Positions 16,635-25,888 are shown, numbered from the stretch's first letter. The stretch: 64,000 nucleotides of DNA from Nitrospira sp. (GCA_029194675.1 JARFXP010000004.1:124001-188000), one strand, 5' to 3'. The notes: a model not told the origin generated them from the sequence alone. Program-made: numbers and translations.

Positions 16635-16941
16635 ATGATCGGGGGTCTTCGTCACCATTCGCTACGGAGAGAACTTTGATGAGAGAACGGTGCAGAAGAT
16701 CCAGAAGATCGCCGAGTCGGCGGGGGCACTATTTGAGGGGATGCCAGGGCTGCGGTCGAAAGCCTTCACGTTCAATCCCAAAGCGCATGAAGCGACTAAC
16801 TTCTATGTCTGGGACTCCGAGGAAACAGCTAAGGCATTCTTCACCGATGAACTCATCGAGAGAGTAACCGGTCTCTACGGAGTACGCCCGAGCGTCAACT
16901 TCGTGCAAATAGCCACGCTGGTGGAAAACCATCGCCGCTGA
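16635..16941 (+). pseudogene. Small monooxygenase-like (YdhR/dimeric alpha-beta barrel) protein, one-base frameshift
   Basis: A good ribosome site precedes ATG 16635. ATG-ATC then runs into five Gs (16641-16645). With four Gs the product would read MIGVFVTIRYGENFDERTVQ and continue unbroken to '...TLVENHRR' (~101 aa). The body 'GMPGLRSKAFTFNPKAHEATNFYVWDSEETAKAFFTDELIERVTGLYG' is typical of small YdhR-like ABM proteins. As written, the main frame lacks a proper start. A real frameshift, or a homopolymer error in the assembly, explains it. Confidence 0.7.
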
Positions 16942-17694
16942 AACTCCCTTGCTTGAGTCACTCACCTCTCCACCTCGACTCGGGGGACCATAGGCCCCAA
17001 AGTCGGGCTTTTATGTCTTAATGGTCTTGCCAAGCCATCCAGACGCCGTTGGGTCGCAAGCTCTTTGCGCAATCGTGTGGTAAAGCGCGCGTCATGGGCA
17101 ACTGGTATCAGGCATGAATATCGATTTATTAAAGTCGAGCACTGTCCCCAATCTGAAAACGTTCCATGGATCGTCGCGCAACCCACAGCCTGAGAGGACG
17201 TATGCGAACGTGTGTTCACTTGTCAACGATTTTGAGGTAGGTGCTCAACTCACATTCCGTTGCCCCTGCACGATTCGGGATCTGACCCTTCTCCGATTTT
17301 TAAGCGATTCGTGGGGAGGCGTGCGGAGCCCGCAAAGTGGTTTGGCTGTGAGCCTACCGTTTCTGATGGGCCTGGCGCCTGCCCACCCAGACGCTCGCAT
17401 CGTGCCAGTGAGGAAACTGAGCCGCCTCGGCCACGAGCCATGTGAAGGTTGGAGCCATCAGGCAACCCCATATTCTGTATTGTGGGCGAGCGCCAGAAAC
17501 GGGGCCGAGTAGGGACAGTTCTCTGGCGCATACCGTGCCTGGTGCTGGAGGACTTTTTGATTGACCGTCCTGCCTGCCTTGATCCCGATGGGTGTCGGGT
17601 GCGACTCAGTGTCCAGAATCGACACCCCCCGCAATGGGAACGGGGAGGCGTCTCAGAGCCACCTCCGGCGAGGAACTCCCTAATACCCACTCGG

Positions 17695-17726
17695 CGCAGG
17701 CCGCGTCTTGAGCATCGCGGCCTGCG
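17695..17726. other. Perfect 11-bp inverted repeat hairpin
   Basis: Arms CGCAGGCCGCG and CGCGGCCTGCG around a 10-base loop (17706-17715). No T-run follows on either strand, so a simple intrinsic terminator is unlikely. It is part of a cluster of hairpins. Confidence 0.7.
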
Positions 17727-17779
17727 AGAAGGGTTGTCTTTCCCCTTGACCCGAGCCTTCGAGATGGGTGCCCCCTTTA

Positions 17780-17804
17780 TGCTTGCGTTCGAAGCCCGCA
17801 AGCA
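17780..17804. other. Perfect 8-bp inverted repeat hairpin
   Basis: Arms TGCTTGCG and CGCAAGCA around a 9-base loop, 54 bp from the preceding hairpin and ~100 bp from the 3' end of the aerolysin-like gene. Confidence 0.65.
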
Positions 17805-17908
17805 CCCACGCAGCTCGCAGTCGCGTGTCGAGTGGGGCGCACGGTTAGACAAGGATTTACGGGCAAGATGTGCTTCCTCACTCAGCGCATTCTATGCGGC
17901 TCGACGCA

Positions 17909-19249
17909 TTATTGCGAATCGACCAGCGGGACCTCACTGGTGCTGAGGATGTTGGTGACGAACCTGGCTACTTCTGGCAGATAGGTATAGTTGTTCTTCC
18001 CTGCGTCATACCGGAGAATCCTGGACATCAAGTATCCTTGGTAGGTAAATGCCTTTTTGCCTCCGGGCACCGAGAAGCTGAACTCGGTAGTCTGGCTGGT
18101 AGACCACTGTTCCGTGAATGAGATACTCAAACCGACCTTGAATCCCGCCTTGACCACTTCGGCCGAGGCCTCGAAGTATGCCTCGGCGCTGATGGTCTGC
18201 GATGTGCTGAAGGTAAAACCGCTGGTCACACTCGATGAATAAGTCGTGGTCGTAGCGGAATTGGTATTATCTATGCTGCCGATATTCTGCAGGTTCGGCG
18301 CATACAGCACGATGGCATCTAGAGAGTTCGTGTCGGACTTTTTCAGAAGACTCTTGATAAAGGTGTCTTCGGTCGCCGGCGGCAGCAAGTTGAAGATCGT
18401 GACTTTCGATCTCTTCGGGATCCCCTGGGGAGCCAGCGCGGTAAAGGCATTTTGCTTGAAGTGCGTAGCGGCGGCCAAATAGTCCGCGTTCATGTCGTCA
18501 AGCGAACTGTAGAGTACCGAACGGCTTTTGATCGTCAGCCAGGTTTCGTGCTGCGGGTTCTTTTTCTTTTCCTTGTAATCATTGATCTTCAGGTCCCATT
18601 CGATGGTGAGAACACCTATGGCATCGGCCTCCTGGGTTTCAGAGTTGTAGTTTTCCACCAGAAAAATAACCCTGCTATCGGGTCCTGGGTGATAGTCGGA
18701 CGCGTTGGCATCGTTAAGCGGAGCGATTGCATTGCTCAGTACGGATTCGATAGCCAGTTTATCGAGTCCCTTGATCAAAGTTGCCGACGCATCGGTTCCC
18801 ACACTGACAAATAGCTTTTTAATGGCATCCACCGTGTCGTATTTGTCATGATATTGGGGCGGATTGTCTTCGATGCCGGTAAAGGACTGCCGGTTTGTCT
18901 TGAGCCAATCGAAATGGGCTTGATACTGAATATATTCCAGGGTGGTACCATATCCCAAACCTGTACTGTCGGGTTCCCAATTACCAGTTGACGAAGCCGC
19001 CACGTTCGTTACTAAACCGAAGGCCCTGGCCGCAGGTTGCGCGGCGGGCTTGAATATGCCGTAGGTTTGCACCACCCCGGCGGGGAGTTGCGCTTTCACG
19101 CTGCTGATATATTGACCGAGCTTGGATTCTTCGGCGGCGGAGCAAGTCAGCCCGATATCGGTGAGCTGTTTCTTGAGTGCAGCAACCGTAAGCGGGGTCG
19201 GGGTAGCCGGCTTCAATGAAATGGGAATCTTCTTGCGCGGAATGGACAT
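17909..19249 (-). CDS. Aerolysin/ETX-MTX2-like putative pore-forming protein
   Basis: 446 aa, AGGAGG ribosome site. There is no signal peptide, and the first ~20 residues are Pro/Lys-rich. The C-terminal third (~300-430) has the long Ser/Thr-rich amphipathic strands typical of the aerolysin/epsilon-toxin/MTX2 insertion region: 'SATTTTYSSSVTSGFTFSTS', 'FKVGLSISFTEQWSTSQTTEFSF', 'SVPGGKKAFTYQGYLMSRI'. The N-terminal two thirds is unlike any domain I know ('ADAIGVLTIEWDLKIND' etc.). Flanking DNA is repeat-rich on one side and AT-rich on the other, which suggests transfer. A beta-pore toxin is inference from the strand pattern. Confidence 0.55.
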   Translation of the reverse strand: MSIPRKKIPISLKPATPTPLTVAALKKQLTDIGLTCSAAEESKLGQYISSVKAQLPAGVVQTYGIFKPAAQPAARAFGLVTNVAASSTGNWEPDSTGLGYGTTLEYIQYQAHFDWLKTNRQSFTGIEDNPPQYHDKYDTVDAIKKLFVSVGTDASATLIKGLDKLAIESVLSNAIAPLNDANASDYHPGPDSRVIFLVENYNSETQEADAIGVLTIEWDLKINDYKEKKKNPQHETWLTIKSRSVLYSSLDDMNADYLAAATHFKQNAFTALAPQGIPKRSKVTIFNLLPPATEDTFIKSLLKKSDTNSLDAIVLYAPNLQNIGSIDNTNSATTTTYSSSVTSGFTFSTSQTISAEAYFEASAEVVKAGFKVGLSISFTEQWSTSQTTEFSFSVPGGKKAFTYQGYLMSRILRYDAGKNNYTYLPEVARFVTNILSTSEVPLVDSQ

Positions 19250-19671
19250 GGTAATCCTCCTGTTTGATTAGTAGGGTTATAGGCTCTCGATAACGGTTCT
19301 GGTACGAAAAGCGCTTTGACTTATAAGCACCTCCTTTTGTAGCTCCTCCCTAGACCCTCTGCCATTGAAACGGAGTCCAAGTATCAAGTGACCAGTAAGC
19401 TCGCTAATCCTTATCTGTAAATTAATCATGATTCGATCATCAATCCTTTATGTAATAATTCCTATGTATTAGCATCCAAATATATTCTTATTCTTAGCAG
19501 ATGAAACTAGGCCAAGATATCTTGATAGTGATGGTTTCGAGGTCGTATTTTCCTTTGGATTAGCTGTCATAATTTCAATGACAAAAGTGAAAATGAGACA
19601 GGTTCACTCTTGTCCAAAATAAGTTCTGATGATCCCGGATTCCGCAGTTGTTCTGATTTGCTGAAGGCTGA
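19250..19671. other. AT-rich intergenic region
   Basis: About 420 bp, distinctly AT-richer than the genes around it, with no ORF. It should carry the promoter of the minus-strand aerolysin-like gene. The composition break fits a junction of transferred DNA. Confidence 0.5.
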
Positions 19672-20350
19672 GTGACCAAATCCTCTTGGCGATACAGGAG
19701 GTTTTGCCTGCGCGCTCATCAGGCACCTACATCACCGCTCTACCCGAAGATCGGCTTCACGTGTACCGACCATCCGATCACCGTGTGGCCGGGCGCGATT
19801 CTGCTCCGCCTCTACTTCGAACTGTGGGGGTACGGGCTGGCCCTCGACGCCGAACGCTTTGAGCACTTCACCCGCTATCGTCGGGATCTGTTGTTGTCGC
19901 GGCTGCTGAAGGCTTCCCCGTTTTCCCTCGCCCGATAGGCTCCGACGGTTTTGTGTGGGCTCACGTACAGACGCACCACCGAGGTGTCCGAAGCCCTGAT
20001 ACGCGTCCCTCTGAGTACCATGCGGCTGATCCTGCTGGGCCCTACCCTGGATCCGGATTCCACTGTGTTCTGTCGCTATGGCGAGCAGGCGGGCAGTCTG
20101 AACCAGGGTTCAGCAGTAGCAGTACAAGCTACGTCGAAATACTAAGATCCAGTCAAATGAATTCCTGCACAACTAACAAAACCGACTTTCACCACATTCA
20201 ACTGCGGCGCAGTTCAGAATTGACAACTCAGGGCACTGATTATCAAGATGTTTCTTGACCTGGTTCTTGGGATGCACTGGCTACTGCGGAATCCGGGCTG
20301 AACGGCCACAATCCGGCGAAACCCGGCCTGTCCTCGCCGCATCCGTTGGA
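19672..20350 (+). pseudogene. IS1380-family transposase relic
   Basis: Piece one (19672-20108, two frames) carries 'FTCTDHPITVWPGAILLRLYFE' and then 'LDPDSTVFCRYGEQAGSLN', the region of the first catalytic Asp in IS1380 transposases. Piece two (~20290-20345) reads 'GLNGHNPAKPGLSSPHPLEA', the family's normal continuation (RYGEQEGSLKGHNP.KPGRPSHHPL). About 180 bp of unrelated sequence separates them, and the 3' two thirds of the gene is missing. Confidence 0.7.
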
Positions 20351-20495
20351 GGCGTGATTGAGTGAACGTTCCATGCACTTGGGGTCAGACATTGAGTCGT
20401 GCAGAACGCAGGAATACAGATTCCACTTTGCCGTTCGACATCCCCCAGCAGACGCCACTCCCCCAGGCCCTATTTCCCTGCGAGCGAGACCGCAG

Positions 20496-21089
20496 CTAGT
20501 TCGGCTTGTCGTATGTCGGTGGGACCCACGGATAGAGGCGAGGAATCCAGATTGTCAGTGCCGTCGCAACGGCCAGCGCACAGATCGCACCGACAATAAA
20601 TTGAGTCCAGGTGTTGGGCCGGATGGCCCCAAGAGACACAATGAGCAAGAGCATGGGAATGTCCAAGAAATGGGTGAACGTCGGCACCTGCTCTTGTCGA
20701 GCACTAGTGAGGTCCGGCGTCACGCCTCCGTGATTCAACGCCTCACCCGTCAGGCGACGGAGTCGCATGAAGTAGAGCCGCGTCACGGTGTTCCCTTCGA
20801 CGAATTCCAGCACGAACAGCACGATCATCCCCGCCAGCCACGGATGCTGCATGAATCCCCACCCGCCCCAGACTTCCGCCGTCATCCACGCGCCTGATAT
20901 AAACAGAATGATGGCACCAGGCACCACGACGCCATCATAGAAGACCACGATGCTCCGAACGGCTTCCGCGAAGCGAATAAGGTCGCGCACGTTCCGTGAA
21001 CGCATATCCGAGATCCAGACACCGATCAACCCAGACCCGATCAGCATCAAGCCAACCAAGTGGGCATAACGCAGCAACGAGTAGGTCAT
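20496..21089 (-). CDS. DUF2269-like integral membrane protein
   Basis: 197 aa with four to five hydrophobic helices ('YAHLVGLMLIGSGLIGVWI', 'GVVVPGAIILFISGAWM', 'WLAGMIVLFVLEFVEG', 'HFLDIPMLLLIVSLGAI', 'QFIVGAICALAVATALTIW'). The pattern H-x2-G...WiSD..SR and 'VVVPGAI' resembles predicted inner-membrane proteins of DUF2269. Function unknown. No gene partner on the same strand nearby; 21090-21342 is intergenic. Confidence 0.65.
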   Translation of the reverse strand: MTYSLLRYAHLVGLMLIGSGLIGVWISDMRSRNVRDLIRFAEAVRSIVVFYDGVVVPGAIILFISGAWMTAEVWGGWGFMQHPWLAGMIVLFVLEFVEGNTVTRLYFMRLRRLTGEALNHGGVTPDLTSARQEQVPTFTHFLDIPMLLLIVSLGAIRPNTWTQFIVGAICALAVATALTIWIPRLYPWVPPTYDKPN

Positions 21090-21342
21090 GACCTCTCATT
21101 TCCGGATAAACGCAGAGCACGGTATCTTCCATATACAGTCGGTAATCGGATGCTGTCCGAAATGTCACCTGTCGATGGTTCCTCGGATAATGACCGGATA
21201 GGGCGCATGCACAGCTGACACACGTGAACCGCGCGCCATGCGCAGGCAGCATACAGGCAGCATAGCGGGAGAGACTATGAGAGTCCAAACATCAAAACCG
21301 GACGCTATGTCTTCGTGAACATGGGCTAGTGAAGGGGAAGTG

Positions 21343-21756
21343 CTATCGCGACACACGGTCGATCGATCGGGCGTTGATCACGGCTGTTCCCTCTGGATTG
21401 CTCCCATCGACAATCACCACCCCACGGACGCGGAGATGTTCGTTTTGCACAACCAGCTTTGTCATGTTCGGCAGACATGCGCCGGTCGTGCTGATTCCGA
21501 TAGTGCCCGACTTATCCTGAAGCGCAAACATTTGTTTGTCGTAGACGTTGGCGCTTCCACAGTCTCGAGTACCACGATGAACCGGCAAGGTGGTCACGCG
21601 CGTTACACGTCCTTCGACCGTCACGACCTTGGCCTGATAGTCGGCGGGACGCTTTAAAATCTTGCCAATGGGCAGGCCATCGCTGGCTGACGCGGCCGAC
21701 ACCAGTCCGAACCCAAGATACAAACACACCATGCCGTGAAGGAAGGGGCGCCTCAC
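21343..21756 (-). CDS. Secreted OB-fold-like protein
   Basis: 137 aa from GTG 21756, chosen because it has GGAGGGAG upstream and begins directly with a signal peptide ('FLHGMVCLYLGFGLVSAASA'). The mature part 'IGKILKRPADYQAKVVTVEGRVTRVTTLP...FALQDKSGTIGISTTGACLPN...HLRVRGVVIVDG' has the strand layout of small OB-fold periplasmic proteins. It could bind nucleic acid, sugar or a metal cofactor. Nothing adjacent suggests a pathway. Confidence 0.7.
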   Translation of the reverse strand: MRRPFLHGMVCLYLGFGLVSAASASDGLPIGKILKRPADYQAKVVTVEGRVTRVTTLPVHRGTRDCGSANVYDKQMFALQDKSGTIGISTTGACLPNMTKLVVQNEHLRVRGVVIVDGSNPEGTAVINARSIDRVSR

Positions 21757-21974
21757 GTAATCTCCCTCCGTGAACCTATAGAGTGTACCTGGAATGAGAC
21801 AATCAAAGCCAGTCCAAAGCCGACGAGCTGGATACAAGGGAGAAAAAACTAGGGATATGGAGAGTAGCATGGCCCCCTAGTCGAGTTCACCCTGGTCGGC
21901 AGAGCGATCAGAAGTGACGACGGTGATTTTTCGCTATTGATAGAGAGGGTTCTTCGGGAGCTCATAGCGAGACA

Positions 21975-22439
21975 ATGGGGATATGGGTTCATACCACGTT
22001 CGCGGCCATTCTGATTCACCTGACTGCTACCACGCCGGCCTGGGCGGTCCTAGGTCAAGCCAAGGTATCCGTTGAACTGGACCGCGCTGCCATGGGCGGA
22101 CAAGTGCAAAGCACACTTGCTCAGGGGTATTCAATTGAAACCATCACGGTTGCCGGGATGACTGTCAAGGAGTATGTCGCGTCGGACGGTACCGTCTTTG
22201 CGGTCGCCTGGAGAGGGACCGGGGTTCCGAATCTCCGCCTCCTCCTCGGCGCATATTTCGACGAGTATTTGGACGCACTCACGGAGCTGCAGAATAAGAA
22301 ACCTCGAATCCGAAGGCCCCTGAAGTTGAAAACCGCCAATTTGGTCGTTGAGCGAAGCGGACACGCGCGAAATACGTGGGGACGGGCCTTCATTCCATCT
22401 CGAGTACCGGTTACGGTTTCGCCGAAGGACATTCAATAA
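21975..22439 (+). CDS. DUF2844 secreted protein
   Basis: 154 aa with a signal peptide ('TTFAAILIHLTATTPAWA') and the DUF2844 body: 'TLAQGYSIETITVAGMTVKEYVASDGTVFAVAWRGTGVPNLRLLLGAYFDEY'. It is coupled to the next gene by TAATG overlap at 22437-22441. DUF2844 and DUF3443 genes are commonly adjacent in proteobacteria; their joint role is not known. Confidence 0.85.
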   Translation: MGIWVHTTFAAILIHLTATTPAWAVLGQAKVSVELDRAAMGGQVQSTLAQGYSIETITVAGMTVKEYVASDGTVFAVAWRGTGVPNLRLLLGAYFDEYLDALTELQNKKPRIRRPLKLKTANLVVERSGHARNTWGRAFIPSRVPVTVSPKDIQ

Positions 22440-23620
22440 TGACGTATCGTGCGGTCGTCATCGCCTGCCTGTGGCTTGTGAGCGCATGCGGCTCTGGTGG
22501 TGGAAACGGAGGCGCCGGTTCACCGTCACCCAATGTGCTGACGATGACAGTTGGTGGTTCAGGCGTCTGCGCGAACGCGAATGTCAATCGAGCCTGTACT
22601 CAAATAACCATTTGTCAGCCAGGCACTTCCGCTTGTCAAACGATCTCCGACATCTTGGTCGATACAGGGTCCATCGGGGTTCGTATCTTTGGCTCCGTAC
22701 TCTCATCCTCGCTACAGCCGGAACTCGAGTCGCAAGGACATCCGATCGGTGAGTGCGTATCGTTTGTCGATGGCAGCGCTCTTTGGGGCCCCGTTCAACT
22801 CGCGGACGTGGTGCTGGCAGGCGAGCCGGCCGTAACCGTGCCCATTCATGTTATTGCCCCCACCTTTGCCGGGCAGTCCTCCTCCCAAAATCCATGTAAC
22901 GCTGTGGCCGACTCCGATCCAGTCATAGCGGGTTTTAACGGCATTCTCGGTATCGGGTTGTTCACGCACGATTGCGGCATTACCTGCGAGATCAACGACA
23001 ACAATAATCGGTATTTTTCCTGTGTCGCTTCTACATGCGGAAGTGTCGCGGCACCCCTGTCCACTCAAGTGCAGAATCCGGTGTGGCTGCTTCCATCCGA
23101 TAAGAACGGCGTGATCCTGACGCTTCCGAACGTACCTGCAACGGGCGCTCCAGCGCTCTCCGGTTCCGTCATTCTCGGGATCGGTACAGCGTCGAATAAT
23201 TCCCCGCCGCCCGGCATCTCGACCTTTTCAACTGATCCAAGCGGATCCCTCACTACCGTCTACAATGGGACAACCTTCCCGCAGAGCATTATTGACACCG
23301 GCTCTAACGGCTACTTTTTCCCTGATTCGACTCTTCCGCTTTGCCTCATGCCGGTGCAAGATTTTTACTGTCCCTTGGCTACTGCCAGCTTGTCGGCCAC
23401 GCTTTTCGGCGTCAACGCTCGTCAAGCGACCGTCCCCTTTCAGGTTGCTAATGCGGCTAACCTCCTGCAAACGGGCAACACGGTCTTCAATAATTTAGGC
23501 GGACCATCTTCATCTTCTACCTTCGACTGGGGATTGCCTTTCTTTCTTGGACGTGTCGTTTTTGTCGGGATCGAAGGACAGCTCTCAACCCTCGGAACCG
23601 GCCCATTTTATGCCTTCTGA
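22439..23620 (+). CDS. DUF3443 lipoprotein, aspartic-protease-like
   Basis: 393 aa from ATG 22439 (overlapping the upstream stop). A signal with lipobox 'LWLVSAC' suggests membrane anchoring. The body matches DUF3443 ('ILVDTGSIGVRIF', 'GHPIGECVSFVDGSALWGPVQLADVVLAGE', 'GILGIGLF', 'SIIDTGSNGYFFPD'). It contains two DTGS motifs about 215 residues apart, each with hydrophobic strands before it, as in two-lobed pepsin-like aspartic proteases. Many cysteines (CQPGTSAC, CGITCEI) suggest disulphides. Protease activity is inference. Confidence 0.85.
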   Translation: MTYRAVVIACLWLVSACGSGGGNGGAGSPSPNVLTMTVGGSGVCANANVNRACTQITICQPGTSACQTISDILVDTGSIGVRIFGSVLSSSLQPELESQGHPIGECVSFVDGSALWGPVQLADVVLAGEPAVTVPIHVIAPTFAGQSSSQNPCNAVADSDPVIAGFNGILGIGLFTHDCGITCEINDNNNRYFSCVASTCGSVAAPLSTQVQNPVWLLPSDKNGVILTLPNVPATGAPALSGSVILGIGTASNNSPPPGISTFSTDPSGSLTTVYNGTTFPQSIIDTGSNGYFFPDSTLPLCLMPVQDFYCPLATASLSATLFGVNARQATVPFQVANAANLLQTGNTVFNNLGGPSSSSTFDWGLPFFLGRVVFVGIEGQLSTLGTGPFYAF

Positions 23621-23821
23621 TGGATTTGAGATCTCTTATTGAGAATTGCCCCCCCCGAACAGACTCGAGTCCCATGCCACCCTGACGGGGGCCCACTATG
23701 CCAACGATCACAACCAAGGAACCGGCGAGCCGGAAGATCGCCCAACGCGATCAGTATTCTGTCAAGAGCCGTCCGGCCATCGCGCATGATGCGCCCAAAC
23801 AGGGGAAACAACGTGGTCTCC

Positions 23822-24369
23822 TTACAATTCAAGCTGCGCGTGACTCGTCTCCCGCTCGCCCTGGTGCCGCACATACTGCCGAATCGTGGTTTCGTTGATG
23901 CCAACCGTGGAATCGAAAAATCCTCGTGCCTCGACCTGCATGGCCGCGAGCAGGCCCTGGTTCGTCAGGCCCAGTCCCGCCAGTGGCGCCGACTCCGCAG
24001 GGACGGCCGTCTTCTCGCCGGCGCGCCACAACGGAAGATGCTCCACATGAAACGCCTCCAAGAAGTCCCGTATCGTGGTGGCCGCCGACAGCTCCTCGCC
24101 CACCAAGATGGCCAGCGCTGCATCCGTACCGAGCGTTTTCAGGTCCTGGCAACGATCCCCACCCGCCCTCCACAGCCCGAGCAGCCTCTCCACCAACTGC
24201 GCGGGCGGCAAGCCTCGCTGTTGCTGTTTTAGGCGAACCTGGTCATTGATGACCTGCGCTGCCCCCATGCGGCGAAACAGTTCAATCACCAGCGGCACCC
24301 CGACATACGAGGTGACGAGGGCGAGATCGATCCGGTCACCAATCTCGAACGGCAGCCGACCACTCTCAG
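23822..24369 (-). pseudogene. IS1380 transposase fragment joined to IS200 TnpA tail
   Basis: Minus strand. From ~24369 the reading 'LPFEIGDRIDLALVTSYVGVPLVIELFRRMG...LKQQQRGLPPAQLVERLLGLWRAGGDRC' through 'SAATTIRDFLEAFHVEHLP..AESAPLAGL' is the N-terminal part of an IS1380-family transposase. From ~23945 it changes, in frame, to 'ARGFFDSTVGINETTIRQYVRHQGERE...LEL', the C-terminus of an IS200/IS605 TnpA. Both are incomplete and fused at a junction near 23945, so this is a relic of nested or recombined elements. Confidence 0.7.
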
Positions 24370-24922
24370 GGGATCAGCTCCGGCATCAGCCTCCTCCTTG
24401 GTGTCACGTTCATCCGCTGGGTGAACTATCAAGCAATGCTGATGCCATACGGGTTCCTGCTCCTCATCAGTCTGAGCCCACTTGAGCGTATTCCGGTCTC
24501 GTGCTTAACCGGAAAACAGGGACGTGCTGTATCTTCTTGACCGGAGCTTTGGAGATAGGCAATCCCCTTAGATTTCGCTACGGGCCGCTTGACAGAGAAT
24601 CGTCAATGACGCAATGGTCTCCGTACAGTTTTCCACCCGTGTGATCTCCCCCATAAGAATAGATAACGTTTCCCTGTGGTACCATGAGAGAGGTACTTAA
24701 GAGTAAAAGGCTTACGCGAGACATTGTTTGAGTTTTGCCACAATATCGAGATATCGCCAGGACCTCGAATCAAAGGATTGTTGGACCCATAGGGAGATAA
24801 CGTCGAGCTAACGATCACCCAGCAGTTATCGATCTTCTTTGCGAGATCGATAAAAGCGAAAGACATCCCATCTCAAAACGACGGTATGCTCATGAAGGAA
24901 GAACTTTAGCGGCCGTTGACTA
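24370..24922. other. Intergenic, no gene supported
   Basis: About 550 bp. An 87-codon minus frame (24603-24866) has no family features and no ribosome site. Sequence up to ~24490 may be degraded element DNA. Confidence 0.4.
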
Positions 24923-25777
24923 AGGCGTGTCATCAATTAATTTTCTGGGTTCACAGAGCCATAATGTTGTGATTCACTCATCCACAGGCCGAGGGAGGGG
25001 CCTGCGGATGGTGAGACGATACGGGTTGCGTGATGACCAATGGGAGAAGATCGAGAAACTGCTGCCAGGGCGTGAAGGCGCAGTGGGTGTGACAGCGAAA
25101 GACAACCGACTGTTTGTGGAGGCTGTTTTGTACCGTTACCGTGCCGGGATCCCATGGCGGGATCTGCCGGAGCGGTTCGGGGATTTCCGGGTGATCCACA
25201 CGCGTCATACGCGCTGGAGCAAGGGCGGTGTCTGGAAGCAGGTGTTCGAGCGTCTGGCCGATGATCCCGACAACGGATACGCCATGATCGATTCAACGAT
25301 CGTCCGTGCTCACCAGCACAGTGCGGGCGCAAAAGGGGGCATCGCGAACAGGAAGCGATCGGACGCAGCAAAGGAGGATTGACCACGAAAATCCACGCCA
25401 CCTGCGATGCGCTGGGCAATCCCACGAGTTTTCATCTCACACCAGGCCAGGCGCATGACCTTGATGGGGCCGATGCCCTTCTTCCCGGCATCGACGCCGA
25501 CACGATCCTCGCCGACAAGGCGTTTGACGCCGATGAACGGATAATCCAGCCGTTGCAACAAGCGGGCAAGAATATCGTCATCCCGCCAAAATCCAACAGA
25601 ACAACCACCCGAGCATACGATAAAGCCCTGTACAGGGCACGGCACCTGATCGAGAACTTTTTTGCCAGACTCAAACAATTCCGCGCGATTGCTACACGCT
25701 ACGACAAACGCGCGGCCAACTTCCTTGGCGCAATCTATCTCGCTGCCTCCATCACATGGCTTAATTGATGACAGGCC
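24923..25777 (+). mobile_element. IS5-family insertion sequence
   Basis: About 855 bp, the size of the IS427-type subgroup. Terminal inverted repeats GGCGTGTCATCAATTAA (24924-24940) and the complement of GGCCTGTCATCAATTAA (25761-25777), one mismatch in 17. CTA occurs immediately outside both ends (24920-24922 and 25778-25780), a probable target duplication. Encodes one transposase in two frames. Confidence 0.9.
25008..25768 (+). CDS. IS5-family transposase (two frames, probable -1 frameshift)
   Basis: The first frame (25008-25382) begins 'MVRRYGLRDDQWEKIEKLLPG' and carries the first catalytic Asp ('AMIDSTIVRAHQHSAG'). The second frame ends at 25768 and carries the second Asp and the Glu ('ILADKAFDADERII', 'RHLIENFFARLKQFRAIATRYDK'). 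They join by a -1 shift on the run AAAAGGGGGC (~25329), giving '...AGAKGG' to 'HREQEAIGRSKGGLTTKIHAT', as in active IS427-group elements. The element looks intact and may be mobile. Confidence 0.88.
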
Positions 25778-25785
25778 CTAGTCCA

Positions 25786-25882
25786 ATCGTTTTCTACTCA
25801 ATTACTTACAGAGGATCAAGAGGTAGGCCAAGAACCGATGAAACCACATCGGACACGATAGTTCTGCCACAGTTTAGCCACA
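25786..25882. repeat. Direct repeat flanking island, left copy
   Basis: 97 bp aligned without large gaps to 28413-28509, with the last 30 bases nearly identical ('gatagttctgccacagtttagccaca'). It begins eight bases past the IS5 element, so that IS may have replaced whatever lay to its left. Confidence 0.8.
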
Positions 25883-25888
25883 CTCCAC

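Larger units (their letters stand above)
16942..17908. other. Long intergenic stretch with strong hairpins, no gene supported
   Basis: Nearly 1 kb without a recognisable protein. A 200-codon minus-strand frame (17250-17852) is Arg/Ser/Pro-rich, has no family resemblance and no ribosome site, and is probably a GC artefact. The segment 17650-17805 is rich in inverted repeats (two listed separately). A degenerate copy of the 16245-16320 repeat lies at 17015-17080. Confidence 0.5.

Noticed and set aside
17250-17852. 200-codon minus-strand ORF
   Set aside because: Arg/Ser/Pro-rich with no domain and overlapping strong hairpins; best read as a GC-rich artefact.
24603-24866. 87-codon minus-strand ORF
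   Set aside because: No family pattern or ribosome site, in decayed mobile DNA.
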